15,340 nucleotides of DNA from an uncultured Opitutia bacterium (GTDB taxonomy: Bacteria > Verrucomicrobiota > Verrucomicrobiia > Opitutales > JABJCN01), in NCBI GenBank assembly GCA_913046175.1, contig CAJWSN010000013.1, forward strand, positions 1 through 15,340, in the 5' to 3' direction. The notes under the pieces are model-generated. The model saw only the letters and a program-made list of their open reading frames with translations. It ran no database searches and was not told the DNA's origin. The translations under genes were made by a program, and so were the position numbers. Below, in pieces: positions 7,301 to 15,312 of the stretch (positions are counted from its first letter, which is position 1; every line of letters starts with the position of its first letter).

Positions 7301-9145
7301 ATGAAAACCCTAAAATCCATGCGTGGTACAGCCCTGTTGTTTCTTACACTCCATCTTCTGCTTGGAGCAACTGCATTTGCAGATGAAAAGCCTCCATCAG
7401 CAACCGGTGCGACTTCTGTAACGCCTACGGTTGCTGCAAAAGAGAGCTTGGACAAGAAAATCAACGACGCCATTGAGCCAGCAACAAAATGGATCGAGAA
7501 AATCGTCTTTTGGACAGCATTCCATGCCAAGGGAATCGATGTCCGCAAAAAACTGGAGATTCAAGTCAAGGATGGAGCTGTTGACTCGATTGAAATCACT
7601 GCAGACCTAACGAACTTCAACCCAAAATCCACGGTAACCTTCACATTTATAGAGTCGAATGGAGGCAGGACAGGACAGGCAAAGGCCAAGGCGGATGCGG
7701 AGGGAACAATTAAAGCAGGTGTCCAGCTGGAATTACCCAAGGAGATGGATGACTTCCCCATACGTCCCAATATCATCGAGGCCAACAGGCGGGGCGTTCC
7801 CTTCGTCCTTATCTGGCTTGTCGTTGGAGCCACGATTTTCACCCTCTACTTCCGTTTTATCAACATTCGCGGATTCAAGTTGGCCCTCGAAATTGTGCGG
7901 GGGAAATACACGGACCCACGTGAAAAAGGTGAAGTCTCCCATTTTCAAGCGCTGACTGCGGCGCTTTCAGGTACGGTTGGGCTCGGCAATATTGCGGGTG
8001 TGGCGGTGGCGATAAGCCTCGGCGGCCCGGGGGCAACCTTCTGGATGATCGTGGCAGGATTGCTGGGTATGTCGGCCAAGTTCGTTGAATGCACTCTTGG
8101 CGTTAAGTACCGACAGATTGACGAAACTGGAAAAACCTACGGTGGACCCATGTACTACCTGAGTCAGGGATTTGCGGAAAAGGGCCTGGCAGGCCTCGGA
8201 AAGGTGCTGGCGGTGTTCTTTGCCGTCATGTGTATCGGCGGTGCACTTGGCGGGGGCAATATGTTCCAGATCAACCAGGCATACCAACAATTCGTGGGAG
8301 TAACCGGTGGAACGGAAAGCTGGTGGGGAGATAAGGGCTGGTTCTTCGGACTTCTGGTCGCCGCGGTTGTGGGGCTGGTCATAATTGGCGGGATTCGGGG
8401 CATTGCCCGGACCACCGCCAAAATTGTTCCCTTAATGTGCGGAATCTATGTTGTGGCAGCCCTCGTAGTCCTCCTGACCCACTTGGGTCAGATTCCCGCG
8501 GCAATCGGAGAGATCTTCAATGGAGCCTTTTCAGGCAAAGCGGTGGCTGGTGGCATAATCGGCGTAATGATTCAGGGCTTCAAACGCGCAGCCTTCTCCA
8601 ATGAAGCCGGGATCGGGTCCGCATCCATTGCACACTCGGCAGTCCGTACTGAAAACCCAGCCAGCGAGGGATTGGTTAGCCTGCTGGAGCCATTTATCGA
8701 TACGGTTGTCGTATGCACGATGACGGCACTTGTCATCATCATCACGAATACATGGACAAGCGCCGAAGACCTTGGTGGCGTGGGCGTAACCTCGGCTGCG
8801 TTTGAAAGCGTAATCTCCTGGTTCCCGCTCATCCTTGCAATGGCAGTCATCCTGTTCGCGTTCTCAACGATGATCGCTTGGTCCTACTACGGTGAGCAGA
8901 GTTGGATTTACTTGTTTGGACGCAACGAAAAATCACGGCTGATCTTCAAGTTCATATTCTGCTTCTTTGTAGTCGTTGGTGCTGCCATGACACTCGATAA
9001 TGTCATCGGCTTCTCGGATGCCATGATTTTCGCCATGTGCTTCCCAAATGTTATCGGGCTCTACATCCTCATGCCCAAGGTTCGCGAGGAACTGGACAAA
9101 TACCTGAAGAAAATTCAGGACGGCACGATCACGCGTCGGAACTGA
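7301..9145 (+). CDS. Sodium:alanine/glycine symporter (AGCS family) with signal peptide and periplasmic insert
   Basis: AGCS transporters carry small neutral amino acids such as alanine or glycine inward with sodium. The hallmark block is clear: GEVSHFQALTAALSGTVGLG at 210-229, then NIAGVA, GGPGATFWM, FVECTLGVKYR and GGPMYY. The sequence AFSNEAGIGSA appears later and about ten further helices follow. With the ATG at 7301 the protein has 614 residues and begins with a signal peptide (hydrophobic core about 10-22, AFADE cleavage region). The frame is open back to a TTG at 7208, but a start there would put 31 residues before the signal peptide. Between the first amphipathic segment (KWIEKIVFWTAF, 63-74) and the first core helix (VPFVLIWLVVG, 166-176) sits a beta-rich stretch of about 85 residues that I do not expect in this subfamily. 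The stop lies one base from that of the convergent HAD gene. Confidence 0.93.
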   Translation: MKTLKSMRGTALLFLTLHLLLGATAFADEKPPSATGATSVTPTVAAKESLDKKINDAIEPATKWIEKIVFWTAFHAKGIDVRKKLEIQVKDGAVDSIEITADLTNFNPKSTVTFTFIESNGGRTGQAKAKADAEGTIKAGVQLELPKEMDDFPIRPNIIEANRRGVPFVLIWLVVGATIFTLYFRFINIRGFKLALEIVRGKYTDPREKGEVSHFQALTAALSGTVGLGNIAGVAVAISLGGPGATFWMIVAGLLGMSAKFVECTLGVKYRQIDETGKTYGGPMYYLSQGFAEKGLAGLGKVLAVFFAVMCIGGALGGGNMFQINQAYQQFVGVTGGTESWWGDKGWFFGLLVAAVVGLVIIGGIRGIARTTAKIVPLMCGIYVVAALVVLLTHLGQIPAAIGEIFNGAFSGKAVAGGIIGVMIQGFKRAAFSNEAGIGSASIAHSAVRTENPASEGLVSLLEPFIDTVVVCTMTALVIIITNTWTSAEDLGGVGVTSAAFESVISWFPLILAMAVILFAFSTMIAWSYYGEQSWIYLFGRNEKSRLIFKFIFCFFVVVGAAMTLDNVIGFSDAMIFAMCFPNVIGLYILMPKVREELDKYLKKIQDGTITRRN

Positions 9146-9146
9146 A

Positions 9147-9857
9147 TTACTGGATGGTTGTGGCATCAACCTCGTCAAGAATTGCCAGAAAAACCTCGGT
9201 GTCCGAAAGATTCTCGAATAGATAGTCAGGCTCAGCCTGGGCAAGCTCTTGGACTGGATACTTTCCTGTGGCCACAGCCACTGTGCATGCATGGATATGA
9301 CGACCGCACTCAATGTCCCGCGGGGTGTCGCCAATGACAAAGACCTGTTTCGGGGTGAATGCCACCCCGAAGTCTTCCCGTGCGATTTCGAGCGCCTTTG
9401 GAGCCAGTTCGTTACGGTTGAAGCAATTGTCGGCAAAAGAACCGAATTTAAAATACTGCCAGGCATCCACGCTTTCCAGCTTTACCTTTCCACCCGCGCG
9501 GACATTGCCGGTGAGAAGACCCTGCAAACAATCCTTCCGTTGGGTAAGGATGCTGAGAACCTCCATCCCCGGAAGCAGGGTGGCCGGGGAAGCGGCTAGA
9601 ATCTCGGACAGGTTGCGAACGTATGCATCAACAAAAGCCTGGTTCTTCTCTGGAGAATCAGGAACCCCGTAATGCTCGCAGAGCATACGTCCAAGAAGCG
9701 GGTCTGTACGACCGGAGTAATCAATTGCGTGGAGATTCGCATCAATGCCAAAGACATCTTTCATGGCCAGATCCATGGCTGCTTCGCCAGCCCCCTTAGT
9801 GGCAATGATGGTGCCGTCAATATCCCAAAGGAGAAGCTTGGTTGGGTGCATGACCAT
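9147..9857 (-). CDS. HAD-superfamily hydrolase, phosphoglycolate-phosphatase-like
   Basis: A 236-residue cytoplasmic phosphatase of the haloacid dehalogenase superfamily. Motif I is LLWDIDGTI, with nucleophile D12 and acid D14. Motif II is LLTGN (T116), motif III is K154 in LAPKALEIA, and motif IV is VIGDTPRDIECG (D177, D181). Residues of about 20-100 form an alpha-helical cap of the type found in phosphoglycolate phosphatase and related enzymes. The substrate cannot be read from sequence. The frame is open to 9959, inside mtaB. I prefer the ATG at 9857 (or the one at 9851, two codons later), because motif I then lies near the N terminus as usual. The gene follows mtaB by 58 bases on the same strand and may be co-transcribed, with no obvious shared pathway. 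Confidence 0.87.
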   Translation of the reverse strand: MVMHPTKLLLWDIDGTIIATKGAGEAAMDLAMKDVFGIDANLHAIDYSGRTDPLLGRMLCEHYGVPDSPEKNQAFVDAYVRNLSEILAASPATLLPGMEVLSILTQRKDCLQGLLTGNVRAGGKVKLESVDAWQYFKFGSFADNCFNRNELAPKALEIAREDFGVAFTPKQVFVIGDTPRDIECGRHIHACTVAVATGKYPVQELAQAEPDYLFENLSDTEVFLAILDEVDATTIQ

Positions 9858-9915
9858 GTCTTGGATATGAAAAGATTTAGGAAAGAAAATTGATAACCCA
9901 GACAAGGGATTCCAC

Positions 9916-11235
9916 TTAGTCGAGCAATTCCAGAAGAGAACCCTCAACAAAGTCTGCACTGACAGTGTCTAGCCTCACCAAGCCAAGACGGTTGGTCAGG
10001 TCCTCCCCTGCATCAGGAACCACGGTCCGTATATAGTTTGGGGTGTACCCCGGCCAGACCCCCTCCCTTTGATTCTCGAAAAGCACAGGGAATTCCCTCC
10101 CCAGGAAGGATTCATGAAAGTCGTGGCGCTTCATGGCGCTCAATCGGCGGAGATGAGTGCTGCGAAGCTTGCGCTCAGGAACGGGAACAGAATTCTTGTG
10201 CTTTGCAGCAGGAGTACCATCACGCTCAGAATATGTGAACACATGACAATAGGCAAACGGGCCTTCAAGAAAGGTCTGGCATGTCTGCTCGAAGTCGTTC
10301 CCGGTCTCCCCAGGGAACCCCACCATGATGTCCGTGCCGATGCAAAGATCCTGAACCAGTCTGCCTGCTTTTTGCACAAAGCTCAGGTATTCACTTACAT
10401 TGTATTTCCGACGCATTGACCTGAGAACCTCGTCAGAACCAGCCTGCAGAGGAATGTGAAGGTAAGGCAGGAGCACATGGCCAGGATCCTTCATGCGTTC
10501 CAAAAGCGCCTGTGGAATAGTGGTGGGTTCAATGCTGGAGATGCGAATACGGGAAAGCCCTTCAATCGCATCGAGGCTGTCCACAATGTCGACAATGTTT
10601 TTCCCGTGGTGACTGTAGGTGCCAAGGTTTACCCCGGTGAGAATCAGCTCGCGAACACCCCGGTCAACCAGATTGACCGCTTCTCCAAGCAGGTTTTGGA
10701 AATCCCGGGAACGGGCGCGACCACGGGCAAAAGGAATGATACAAAAGGTGCACATGAAATCGCATCCATCCTGGATTTTAAGATTCGCCCGCTGCATGAA
10801 AGGCAGCTCCCCGGCAAAAGTGATGCTGAAATCCTCGCGATCAATGCGATCCCGTACAATTACAGGCACCTCATTCTTTCCATCCCCAACATAATCAAGA
10901 ACGTTCAATTTGTCCTGATTGCCAATGATCACATCCACGCCCTCTATTCCAGCAATTTCCTTGTACCCCATCTGCGAGTAACAACCCACCACCGCCGTGA
11001 AGGCCTTTGGGTTCCTCCGCGTGAACTGTCGAATCGCTGAACGGCACTTGGAATCCGCAGTGCGGGTTACCGTGCAGGTGTTGATCACGGCAAGGTCCGC
11101 CCGGTCGCCAAAAGGAACAATTGAATACCCTTGAGCCACCAGACTGTCCCGGATCAAATTGGTCTCCGACTGGTTCAATCGACACCCAAGGGTATGGACG
11201 GTTGCCCGCCGATTCACTATCTTTTCACTTGCCAT
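9916..11235 (-). CDS. mtaB: tRNA N6-threonylcarbamoyladenosine(37) methylthiotransferase MtaB
   Basis: This radical-SAM enzyme adds a methylthio group to t6A at position 37 of ANN-decoding tRNAs, giving ms2t6A. The 439 residues show the methylthiotransferase layout. The N-terminal domain has three cluster-binding cysteines: C18 in TLGCRLNQSE, C54 in NTCTVT and C85 in VVGCYSQ. The radical-SAM motif C158-x3-C162-x2-C165 lies in DGCDFMCTFCIIPFARG. LTGVNLGTY and HIPLQAGSDEVLRSMRR follow, and a short TRAM-like C-terminal region ends the protein. TLGCRLNQSE separates MtaB from MiaB and RimO, which differ there. The ATG at 11235 gives a normal-length N terminus; no clear ribosome-binding site is seen. 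A small perfect hairpin lies 15 bases upstream. The gene is divergent from the AEC transporter. Confidence 0.94.
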   Translation of the reverse strand: MASEKIVNRRATVHTLGCRLNQSETNLIRDSLVAQGYSIVPFGDRADLAVINTCTVTRTADSKCRSAIRQFTRRNPKAFTAVVGCYSQMGYKEIAGIEGVDVIIGNQDKLNVLDYVGDGKNEVPVIVRDRIDREDFSITFAGELPFMQRANLKIQDGCDFMCTFCIIPFARGRARSRDFQNLLGEAVNLVDRGVRELILTGVNLGTYSHHGKNIVDIVDSLDAIEGLSRIRISSIEPTTIPQALLERMKDPGHVLLPYLHIPLQAGSDEVLRSMRRKYNVSEYLSFVQKAGRLVQDLCIGTDIMVGFPGETGNDFEQTCQTFLEGPFAYCHVFTYSERDGTPAAKHKNSVPVPERKLRSTHLRRLSAMKRHDFHESFLGREFPVLFENQREGVWPGYTPNYIRTVVPDAGEDLTNRLGLVRLDTVSADFVEGSLLELLD

Positions 11236-11250
11236 GAAAAATAAATGGCG

Positions 11251-11269
11251 GAAAAGGGTGCCCCTTTTC
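11251..11269. other. Perfect 8-bp inverted repeat between mtaB and the AEC transporter gene
   Basis: GAAAAGGG (11251-11258) and CCCTTTTC (11262-11269) are perfect inverted repeats with a three-base spacer. They lie in the 76-base divergent intergenic region, 15 bases before the mtaB ATG. The repeat could be an operator, or an RNA hairpin near the mtaB ribosome-binding region. Sequence alone does not decide between these. Confidence 0.4.
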
Positions 11270-11311
11270 AGTTAATAAAGCAAACCAAGGATTTCAGGAA
11301 AGACACACCCC

Positions 11312-12295
11312 ATGCTGGACATTCCGTTTACAAAGGTACTCCTGGCCCTGCTCGTAATTGTGGGATGGGCAGTTGCGGGCATGTTGGTGAGATTCTTCGG
11401 ATTGCTTAAGGAGGAATGGGACGGGAAACTCCTCCGCTTAGTAATTTGGTGTTTTTATCCATGCCTCATCCTGAGGAACGTGATGGAGAACCAGGCAATA
11501 GCTGAACAGCCTTCCCTTCTCGTTCAAGTCCTGCTCTTTGGATTTGCGGCCCTTGCCCTGGGTCAAGTAGTCGCTTCAATAACAGCTCGCTGGGTTCCTT
11601 TTGCAAACAGGAGACAAAGAAATACCTTCATCTTTACCACGGGCATCTTCAACTACGGCTACTTCGCATTCCCAATCGCGGAGTCCCTCTTTAAGGAAGA
11701 TACCTTTGGAATCCTTCTTATATTTGTGGTCGGGGTAGAAGCCGCCATCTGGTCCGTAGGTGTACTCTTCCTCACTGCAGGCTCTGAAAAACTGGCGCTG
11801 AAACGGTTGCTTAACCCACCAGTCTTGGCCGTCATCCTTGCCGTGACCCTTAACTGGTCTGGCGCAGCAGCCAACTTGCCGGAACAAACCTCAAGCCTTA
11901 TTGGAGGCATTGGCAAGTTGGCCATCCCATTTGGGTTGATTCTTATCGGTGCCACGCTTTTTGACAATCTAAAGGCATTGGACCTGCGAAAACATCTGCG
12001 GCTGGTTGGTGTCGCCTGCCTCACAAGGCAGTTTCTCCTCCCCCTCTTTTTCATTCTTGCCGCAGTAAAGTTGCCGATGCCGTTGGAGCTTAAGGCCGTA
12101 TTGGTTGTCGAGGCGGCCATGCCTTGTGGCATTTTCCCCATCGTGATAGCCAAACACTATAATGGGTCACCCAACACAGCCTTGCAAATCATCCTGTCCA
12201 CCACTTTTCTTTCCGGGCTGATGATTCCTATATGGGTACTCGCCGGCGTATATTTTGCTGACCTACAGCCCCTGCTGAATATTGCAAAGCCCTGA
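11312..12295 (+). CDS. AEC-family (auxin efflux carrier-like) transporter
   Basis: This 327-residue inner-membrane protein belongs to the AEC / Mem_trans family of secondary carriers, which in bacteria mostly move organic acids such as malate or malonate. About ten hydrophobic segments are visible in two sets of five separated by a more polar middle region near residues 150-165. Family-type motifs are IWCFYPCLILRNV (about 45-57), GIFNYGYFAFPIAE in the discontinuous helix of the first half, and EAAMPCGIFPIVIAKHYN in the matching part of the second half. The ATG at 11312 follows AGGAA by about 11 bases. The substrate is unknown. The gene stands alone: divergent from mtaB and followed by a probable terminator before htpG. 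Confidence 0.88.
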   Translation: MLDIPFTKVLLALLVIVGWAVAGMLVRFFGLLKEEWDGKLLRLVIWCFYPCLILRNVMENQAIAEQPSLLVQVLLFGFAALALGQVVASITARWVPFANRRQRNTFIFTTGIFNYGYFAFPIAESLFKEDTFGILLIFVVGVEAAIWSVGVLFLTAGSEKLALKRLLNPPVLAVILAVTLNWSGAAANLPEQTSSLIGGIGKLAIPFGLILIGATLFDNLKALDLRKHLRLVGVACLTRQFLLPLFFILAAVKLPMPLELKAVLVVEAAMPCGIFPIVIAKHYNGSPNTALQIILSTTFLSGLMIPIWVLAGVYFADLQPLLNIAKP

Positions 12296-12327
12296 CAAGT
12301 CCCGGACAGACTTGATTTTTCCTTTTC
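12296..12327 (+). terminator. Probable Rho-independent terminator after the AEC transporter
   Basis: CAAGTC (12296-12301) and GACTTG (12309-12314) form a perfect 6-bp stem with a 7-base loop. The T-rich run ATTTTTCCTTTT follows directly. The hairpin begins immediately after the transporter's TGA. The stem is short and only half G/C, so its strength is uncertain, but position and T-tract fit. Confidence 0.5.
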
Positions 12328-12363
12328 GCATTCTTTGATGGTCATCCCAAATTAATTAAAAAT

Positions 12364-14217
12364 ATGTCTGAAACACTAGAATTCAAGGCCGAGGTCCGGC
12401 AGGTGCTGGATATCGTCATCAACTCCCTCTACACGGACAAGGAGGTGTTTGTCCGTGAACTTATTTCCAACGCGTCCGACGCGCTGGAAAAACTCCGTCA
12501 TGCACAAATCACCGAAAAGGAGGTGTTTGACGATCACCTGACACTCGAAATAAATCTTAATACAGACGACAAAGCACACACGCTGACATTCCAGGACTTC
12601 GGGATCGGAATGAACCGGGATGAACTGGTTGATAACCTTGGCACGATCGCGCACTCGGGATCCAAGGCCTTTCTTGAAGCCTTGAAGGAGAACGCAACCT
12701 CAAAGGAGAACCTGATCGGACAATTCGGCGTGGGGTTCTACAGTTCGTTCATGGCAGCAAACAAAGTCGAGGTGTATTCCCGTTCTTTCCAAAAGGACGG
12801 GAAAGGATTCCTCTGGACGAGCGAGGGTGCAGGCAACTACACGGTTGAAGAGGTGGAGGGGTTGAGAAGGGGCACCAAGGTCGTCGTGCACCTAAAGGAG
12901 GAATGTAAGGAGTTTGCCACGCAGGAACGTGTTAAACAAATCATCAAACAGTACTCCAGTTTTGTGCAGTTTCCCATCAACGTAAATGGAGAACGGGTCA
13001 ACACCGTGGAAGCGATCTGGTTGCGCAACAAAAGCGATATCAAGGAGGAGGAATACACGGAGTTTTACAAGTTTCAGGCCAATGCCTTTGACGAACCTCT
13101 CCTGCGAATGCACTTTAATGCGGATGCACCAATCGTAATCAACGCCCTGATCTTCATCCCCAAGGAGAATCCAGAACGATTTGGTTTGGGCAAGGTGGAG
13201 CCTGCGGTGGCACTGCACTGCAAGAAAGTGATGATTGATGCACAACCCAACGGCTTGCTCCCGGAGTGGATGCGTTTCCTGAAAGGCGTTGTAGACAGTG
13301 CAGACCTCCCCCTGAATATATCACGGGAGACAATGCAGGACAGTGTATTGGTTCAGAAACTAAATTCATTACTGACAAAGCGCTTGATCAAACTGCTGGA
13401 AAATACGGCCAAAAAAGATCCGGAGAAATATGAAACCTTCTGGCAGCAATTTGGAATTTTCATCAAGGAAGGCATCCATCTCGACTACGGCAACCGGGAC
13501 AAATTGGGCAAACTCCTGCGATTCGAGTCATCCTACACGGAACCCGGCAAACTGACGAGTCTCCCTGAATACGTCTCACGCATGCCGGAAAGTCAGGAAA
13601 ATATCTGCTATCTCTTTGGCCAAAACCGGGCCGCCATTGAATCTGGCCCGTTTCTTGAAGCATTTCAGGCTCGCAACATGGAGGTGCTGTACCTCTTTGA
13701 GGAGGCGGATGAAATCATTTTGCGGGATCTTGGTAAGTTCGAGGAGAAAAAAATCCTTTCCGGTGACTCCGACGAAGTGAAACTGGATAAAATTGAAGAT
13801 TCATCAGATGTCGAAAGCTTGGACGAAAAAGATACAGAATCTCTCTGCACATGGATTCAGGAGAAGTTAGACAAAAAGGTCTCCTCCGTGGATGCGAGTG
13901 ATCGATTAATTGGAAGCCCTGCCTGTATCATGAATGCAGACAAATTCATGACTGCGAACATGCGTCGAATGATGCAGGCCATGAATCAGGATGGCAAAGA
14001 TGCATTGCAAGAATTGCCGCCTGTTAAATTCGAGATCAACCCGGGTCACCCACTGATCCGCAACCTGAATGATCTCCGCACCGGCAACGAGAATTTGGCC
14101 ATCCTTATTCTGGAGCAGATTTTTGATAATTCACTGGCAACCAGCAACCTATTGGAAGACCCACGCGAAATGGTGGAGAGGAGTTACCAGATCCTGGAAA
14201 AGGTCAGTCAGGACTGA
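12364..14217 (+). CDS. htpG: Molecular chaperone HtpG (bacterial Hsp90)
   Basis: HtpG is the cytosolic ATP-dependent Hsp90 chaperone. The 617 residues match the bacterial length (about 620) with no eukaryotic acidic linker. The N-terminal ATPase domain (about 1-215) shows RELISNASDALEKL with catalytic E32 and N36, DFGIGM (D78), GTIAHSGS (93-100) and GQFGVGFYSS (119-128). The middle domain has IWLRNKSDIKEEEYTEFYK near 218-236 and the catalytic loop SADLPLNISRET (312-323) with R321, then FWQQFGIFIKEG. The C-terminal dimerisation domain is rich in methionine (KFMTANMRRMMQAMN). The ATG at 12364 has no Shine-Dalgarno; the upstream bases are A/T-rich. No CIRCE element is visible in the 68-base gap before it, so the heat-shock control route is unclear. 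Confidence 0.97.
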   Translation: MSETLEFKAEVRQVLDIVINSLYTDKEVFVRELISNASDALEKLRHAQITEKEVFDDHLTLEINLNTDDKAHTLTFQDFGIGMNRDELVDNLGTIAHSGSKAFLEALKENATSKENLIGQFGVGFYSSFMAANKVEVYSRSFQKDGKGFLWTSEGAGNYTVEEVEGLRRGTKVVVHLKEECKEFATQERVKQIIKQYSSFVQFPINVNGERVNTVEAIWLRNKSDIKEEEYTEFYKFQANAFDEPLLRMHFNADAPIVINALIFIPKENPERFGLGKVEPAVALHCKKVMIDAQPNGLLPEWMRFLKGVVDSADLPLNISRETMQDSVLVQKLNSLLTKRLIKLLENTAKKDPEKYETFWQQFGIFIKEGIHLDYGNRDKLGKLLRFESSYTEPGKLTSLPEYVSRMPESQENICYLFGQNRAAIESGPFLEAFQARNMEVLYLFEEADEIILRDLGKFEEKKILSGDSDEVKLDKIEDSSDVESLDEKDTESLCTWIQEKLDKKVSSVDASDRLIGSPACIMNADKFMTANMRRMMQAMNQDGKDALQELPPVKFEINPGHPLIRNLNDLRTGNENLAILILEQIFDNSLATSNLLEDPREMVERSYQILEKVSQD

Positions 14218-14249
14218 AGAGAATCTTGCCAATCCAGTCCTTTTTATTT
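14211..14249 (+). terminator. Possible Rho-independent terminator overlapping the htpG stop codon
   Basis: GGACTG (14211-14216) pairs with CAGTCC (14235-14240), followed by TTTTTATTT. The 18-base loop can fold further: AAGA (14217-14220) pairs with TCTT (14224-14227). The stem takes in the htpG stop codon. A competing small hairpin (TCAGT/ACTGA, 14204-14217) weakens the call. If real, it would separate htpG from the lpt pair, with a new promoter in a very short gap, so partial read-through is plausible. Confidence 0.4.
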
Positions 14250-14275
14250 CTACTTTGCCTGTCGGGGTAACCGCC

Positions 14276-14713
14276 ATGCATCGAAAGTTTTTTCACCTTT
14301 TCGCAAAAGCCTTGGTTTCAGGAGTGCTCCCCATTTACGTTGCGGCTCAAATCTCACTTGATGCTCCACTACAGGATTTTACCATTCCAGGGTTCGGGGA
14401 GGATGGATTTCCTGCCTGGGTGCTAAAGGGCAAGGAACTCCAGTATCTAAATGAAAAGAGTGCAGTGGTGAAAAATATGAACCTCCAACTCCTGGCTGGC
14501 AATGGCAACCGCAAGGTGGAGACCGATTTTTTCAGCCCTGCCGCCATGTTTTACCTGAAGGAATCTCGAGCCCAGGGAAAGGAACTCCTTAAAATTCAAG
14601 GGAAACATTTCCAGATCACAGGAAGGGAATGGCAATGGGATGGAAAAAACCGCACTGTCAAAATATACAAAAAAGTAAAGGTGACCTTCGATGAAAAACT
14701 GCAAATCTTTTAG
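14276..14713 (+). CDS. LptC-like LPS transport periplasmic protein
   Basis: The protein has 145 residues with an N-terminal signal or anchor segment (FFHLFAKALVSGVLPIYVAAQ, about 5-25). A single beta-rich domain of the LptC/OstA kind follows: FGEDGFPAWVLKGKELQYL near residues 40-58, and a closing pattern, GREWQWDGKNRTVKIYKKVK, at about 116-135. LptC passes LPS from the LptB2FG extractor to LptA across the periplasm. The assignment rests on the fold pattern, size, membrane start and the overlapping lptA-like gene, not on strong sequence identity. The frame is open upstream inside htpG; I chose the ATG at 14276 because it opens the signal segment and follows GGGGTAA by several bases. It overlaps the next gene by 23 bases. 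Confidence 0.65.
   Translation: MHRKFFHLFAKALVSGVLPIYVAAQISLDAPLQDFTIPGFGEDGFPAWVLKGKELQYLNEKSAVVKNMNLQLLAGNGNRKVETDFFSPAAMFYLKESRAQGKELLKIQGKHFQITGREWQWDGKNRTVKIYKKVKVTFDEKLQIF
14678..14684 (+). promoter_or_regulatory. Ribosome-binding site of lptA inside the lptC-like gene
   Basis: AAGGTGA ends six bases before the ATG at 14691. This is near-ideal spacing and fixes the lptA start within the end of the upstream reading frame, consistent with translational coupling. Confidence 0.55.
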
Positions 14714-15308
14714 TGGCTTGCTCATGAACCTGGTTCCCATGGTTATTTGCCTGGGACAAGAGCCCGCAACCCCGGCAACGCAGAAAGCAGGTCCGGATAA
14801 AACTGAAATTTACAGCGATAATCTCGTGATGGTCAGTAGCGAAAAAGGAAACCATTTCCTGTTCACTGGAAATGTCGAGGTACATGCCACCAATATGGTT
14901 GCCACCTGCCAGCGGCTGGAAGTTTACTCTGGCAAAGAAAAGCAGCAAAAGTCCAAATTACCCGCTCCGGTCCCCGAGACAGAAAAAAAGGATTCAATTG
15001 GAAAAATTGAGAAAATCCTGGCAATGGGAGGTGTCAGGATCGTGCAACAGGAACGGGTTGCAACCGCAGGAAAAGCAGAAATTTATCCACAGGAGGGACG
15101 GGTTGTGCTGCTGGAATCACCAATAGTAACAGACAAACAAGGCAAACTTGAAGGATTCCGCATAACACTTCTACAAGGGGAGCAAAAGGTGCTGGTGGAA
15201 AAAGGGCCGGGACAACGCCCTAAAATTACTTTACCCCAAATCCCTGACCTGGGCATAGGTGGTAATAAAAAGGAGGCGTCTGGGGGAAAGGCGAACAAAG
15301 ACAATTGA
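14691..15308 (+). CDS. lptA: LptA/OstA-family LPS transport protein
   Basis: The protein has 205 residues. A short hydrophobic export segment (about 8-22) leads to an OstA/LptA beta domain, which bridges the periplasm and carries LPS toward LptD. The repeat pattern of the family is visible: IYSDNLVM, HFLFTGNVEV, ATCQRLEVY (about 40-80), then IEKILAMGGVRI, ERVATAGKAEIYPQEGRVVL and a final strand QGEQKVLVEKG. A Lys/Glu/Pro-rich insert (about 81-101) splits the domain after LEVYSG, and the C terminus is a low-complexity Gly/Lys tail. No lipobox is present. The start overlaps the LptC-like gene by 23 bases and has a good AAGGTGA. In many Gram-negatives lptC, lptA and lptB are adjacent, so lptB may follow just beyond the window. 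Confidence 0.82.
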   Translation: MKNCKSFSGLLMNLVPMVICLGQEPATPATQKAGPDKTEIYSDNLVMVSSEKGNHFLFTGNVEVHATNMVATCQRLEVYSGKEKQQKSKLPAPVPETEKKDSIGKIEKILAMGGVRIVQQERVATAGKAEIYPQEGRVVLLESPIVTDKQGKLEGFRITLLQGEQKVLVEKGPGQRPKITLPQIPDLGIGGNKKEASGGKANKDN

Positions 15309-15312
15309 GCGG

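Noticed and set aside
8933..9466. A 177-codon minus-strand frame spanning the symporter and HAD gene ends
   Set aside because: It overlaps two well-supported genes and shows no conserved motif.
9858..9959. N-terminal extension of the HAD frame into mtaB
   Set aside because: It overlaps the mtaB end and would place the nucleophile motif far from the N terminus, unlike the family.
14069..14275. Upstream extension of the LptC-like frame into htpG
   Set aside because: It is htpG read in another frame; the ATG at 14276 starts directly at the signal segment.
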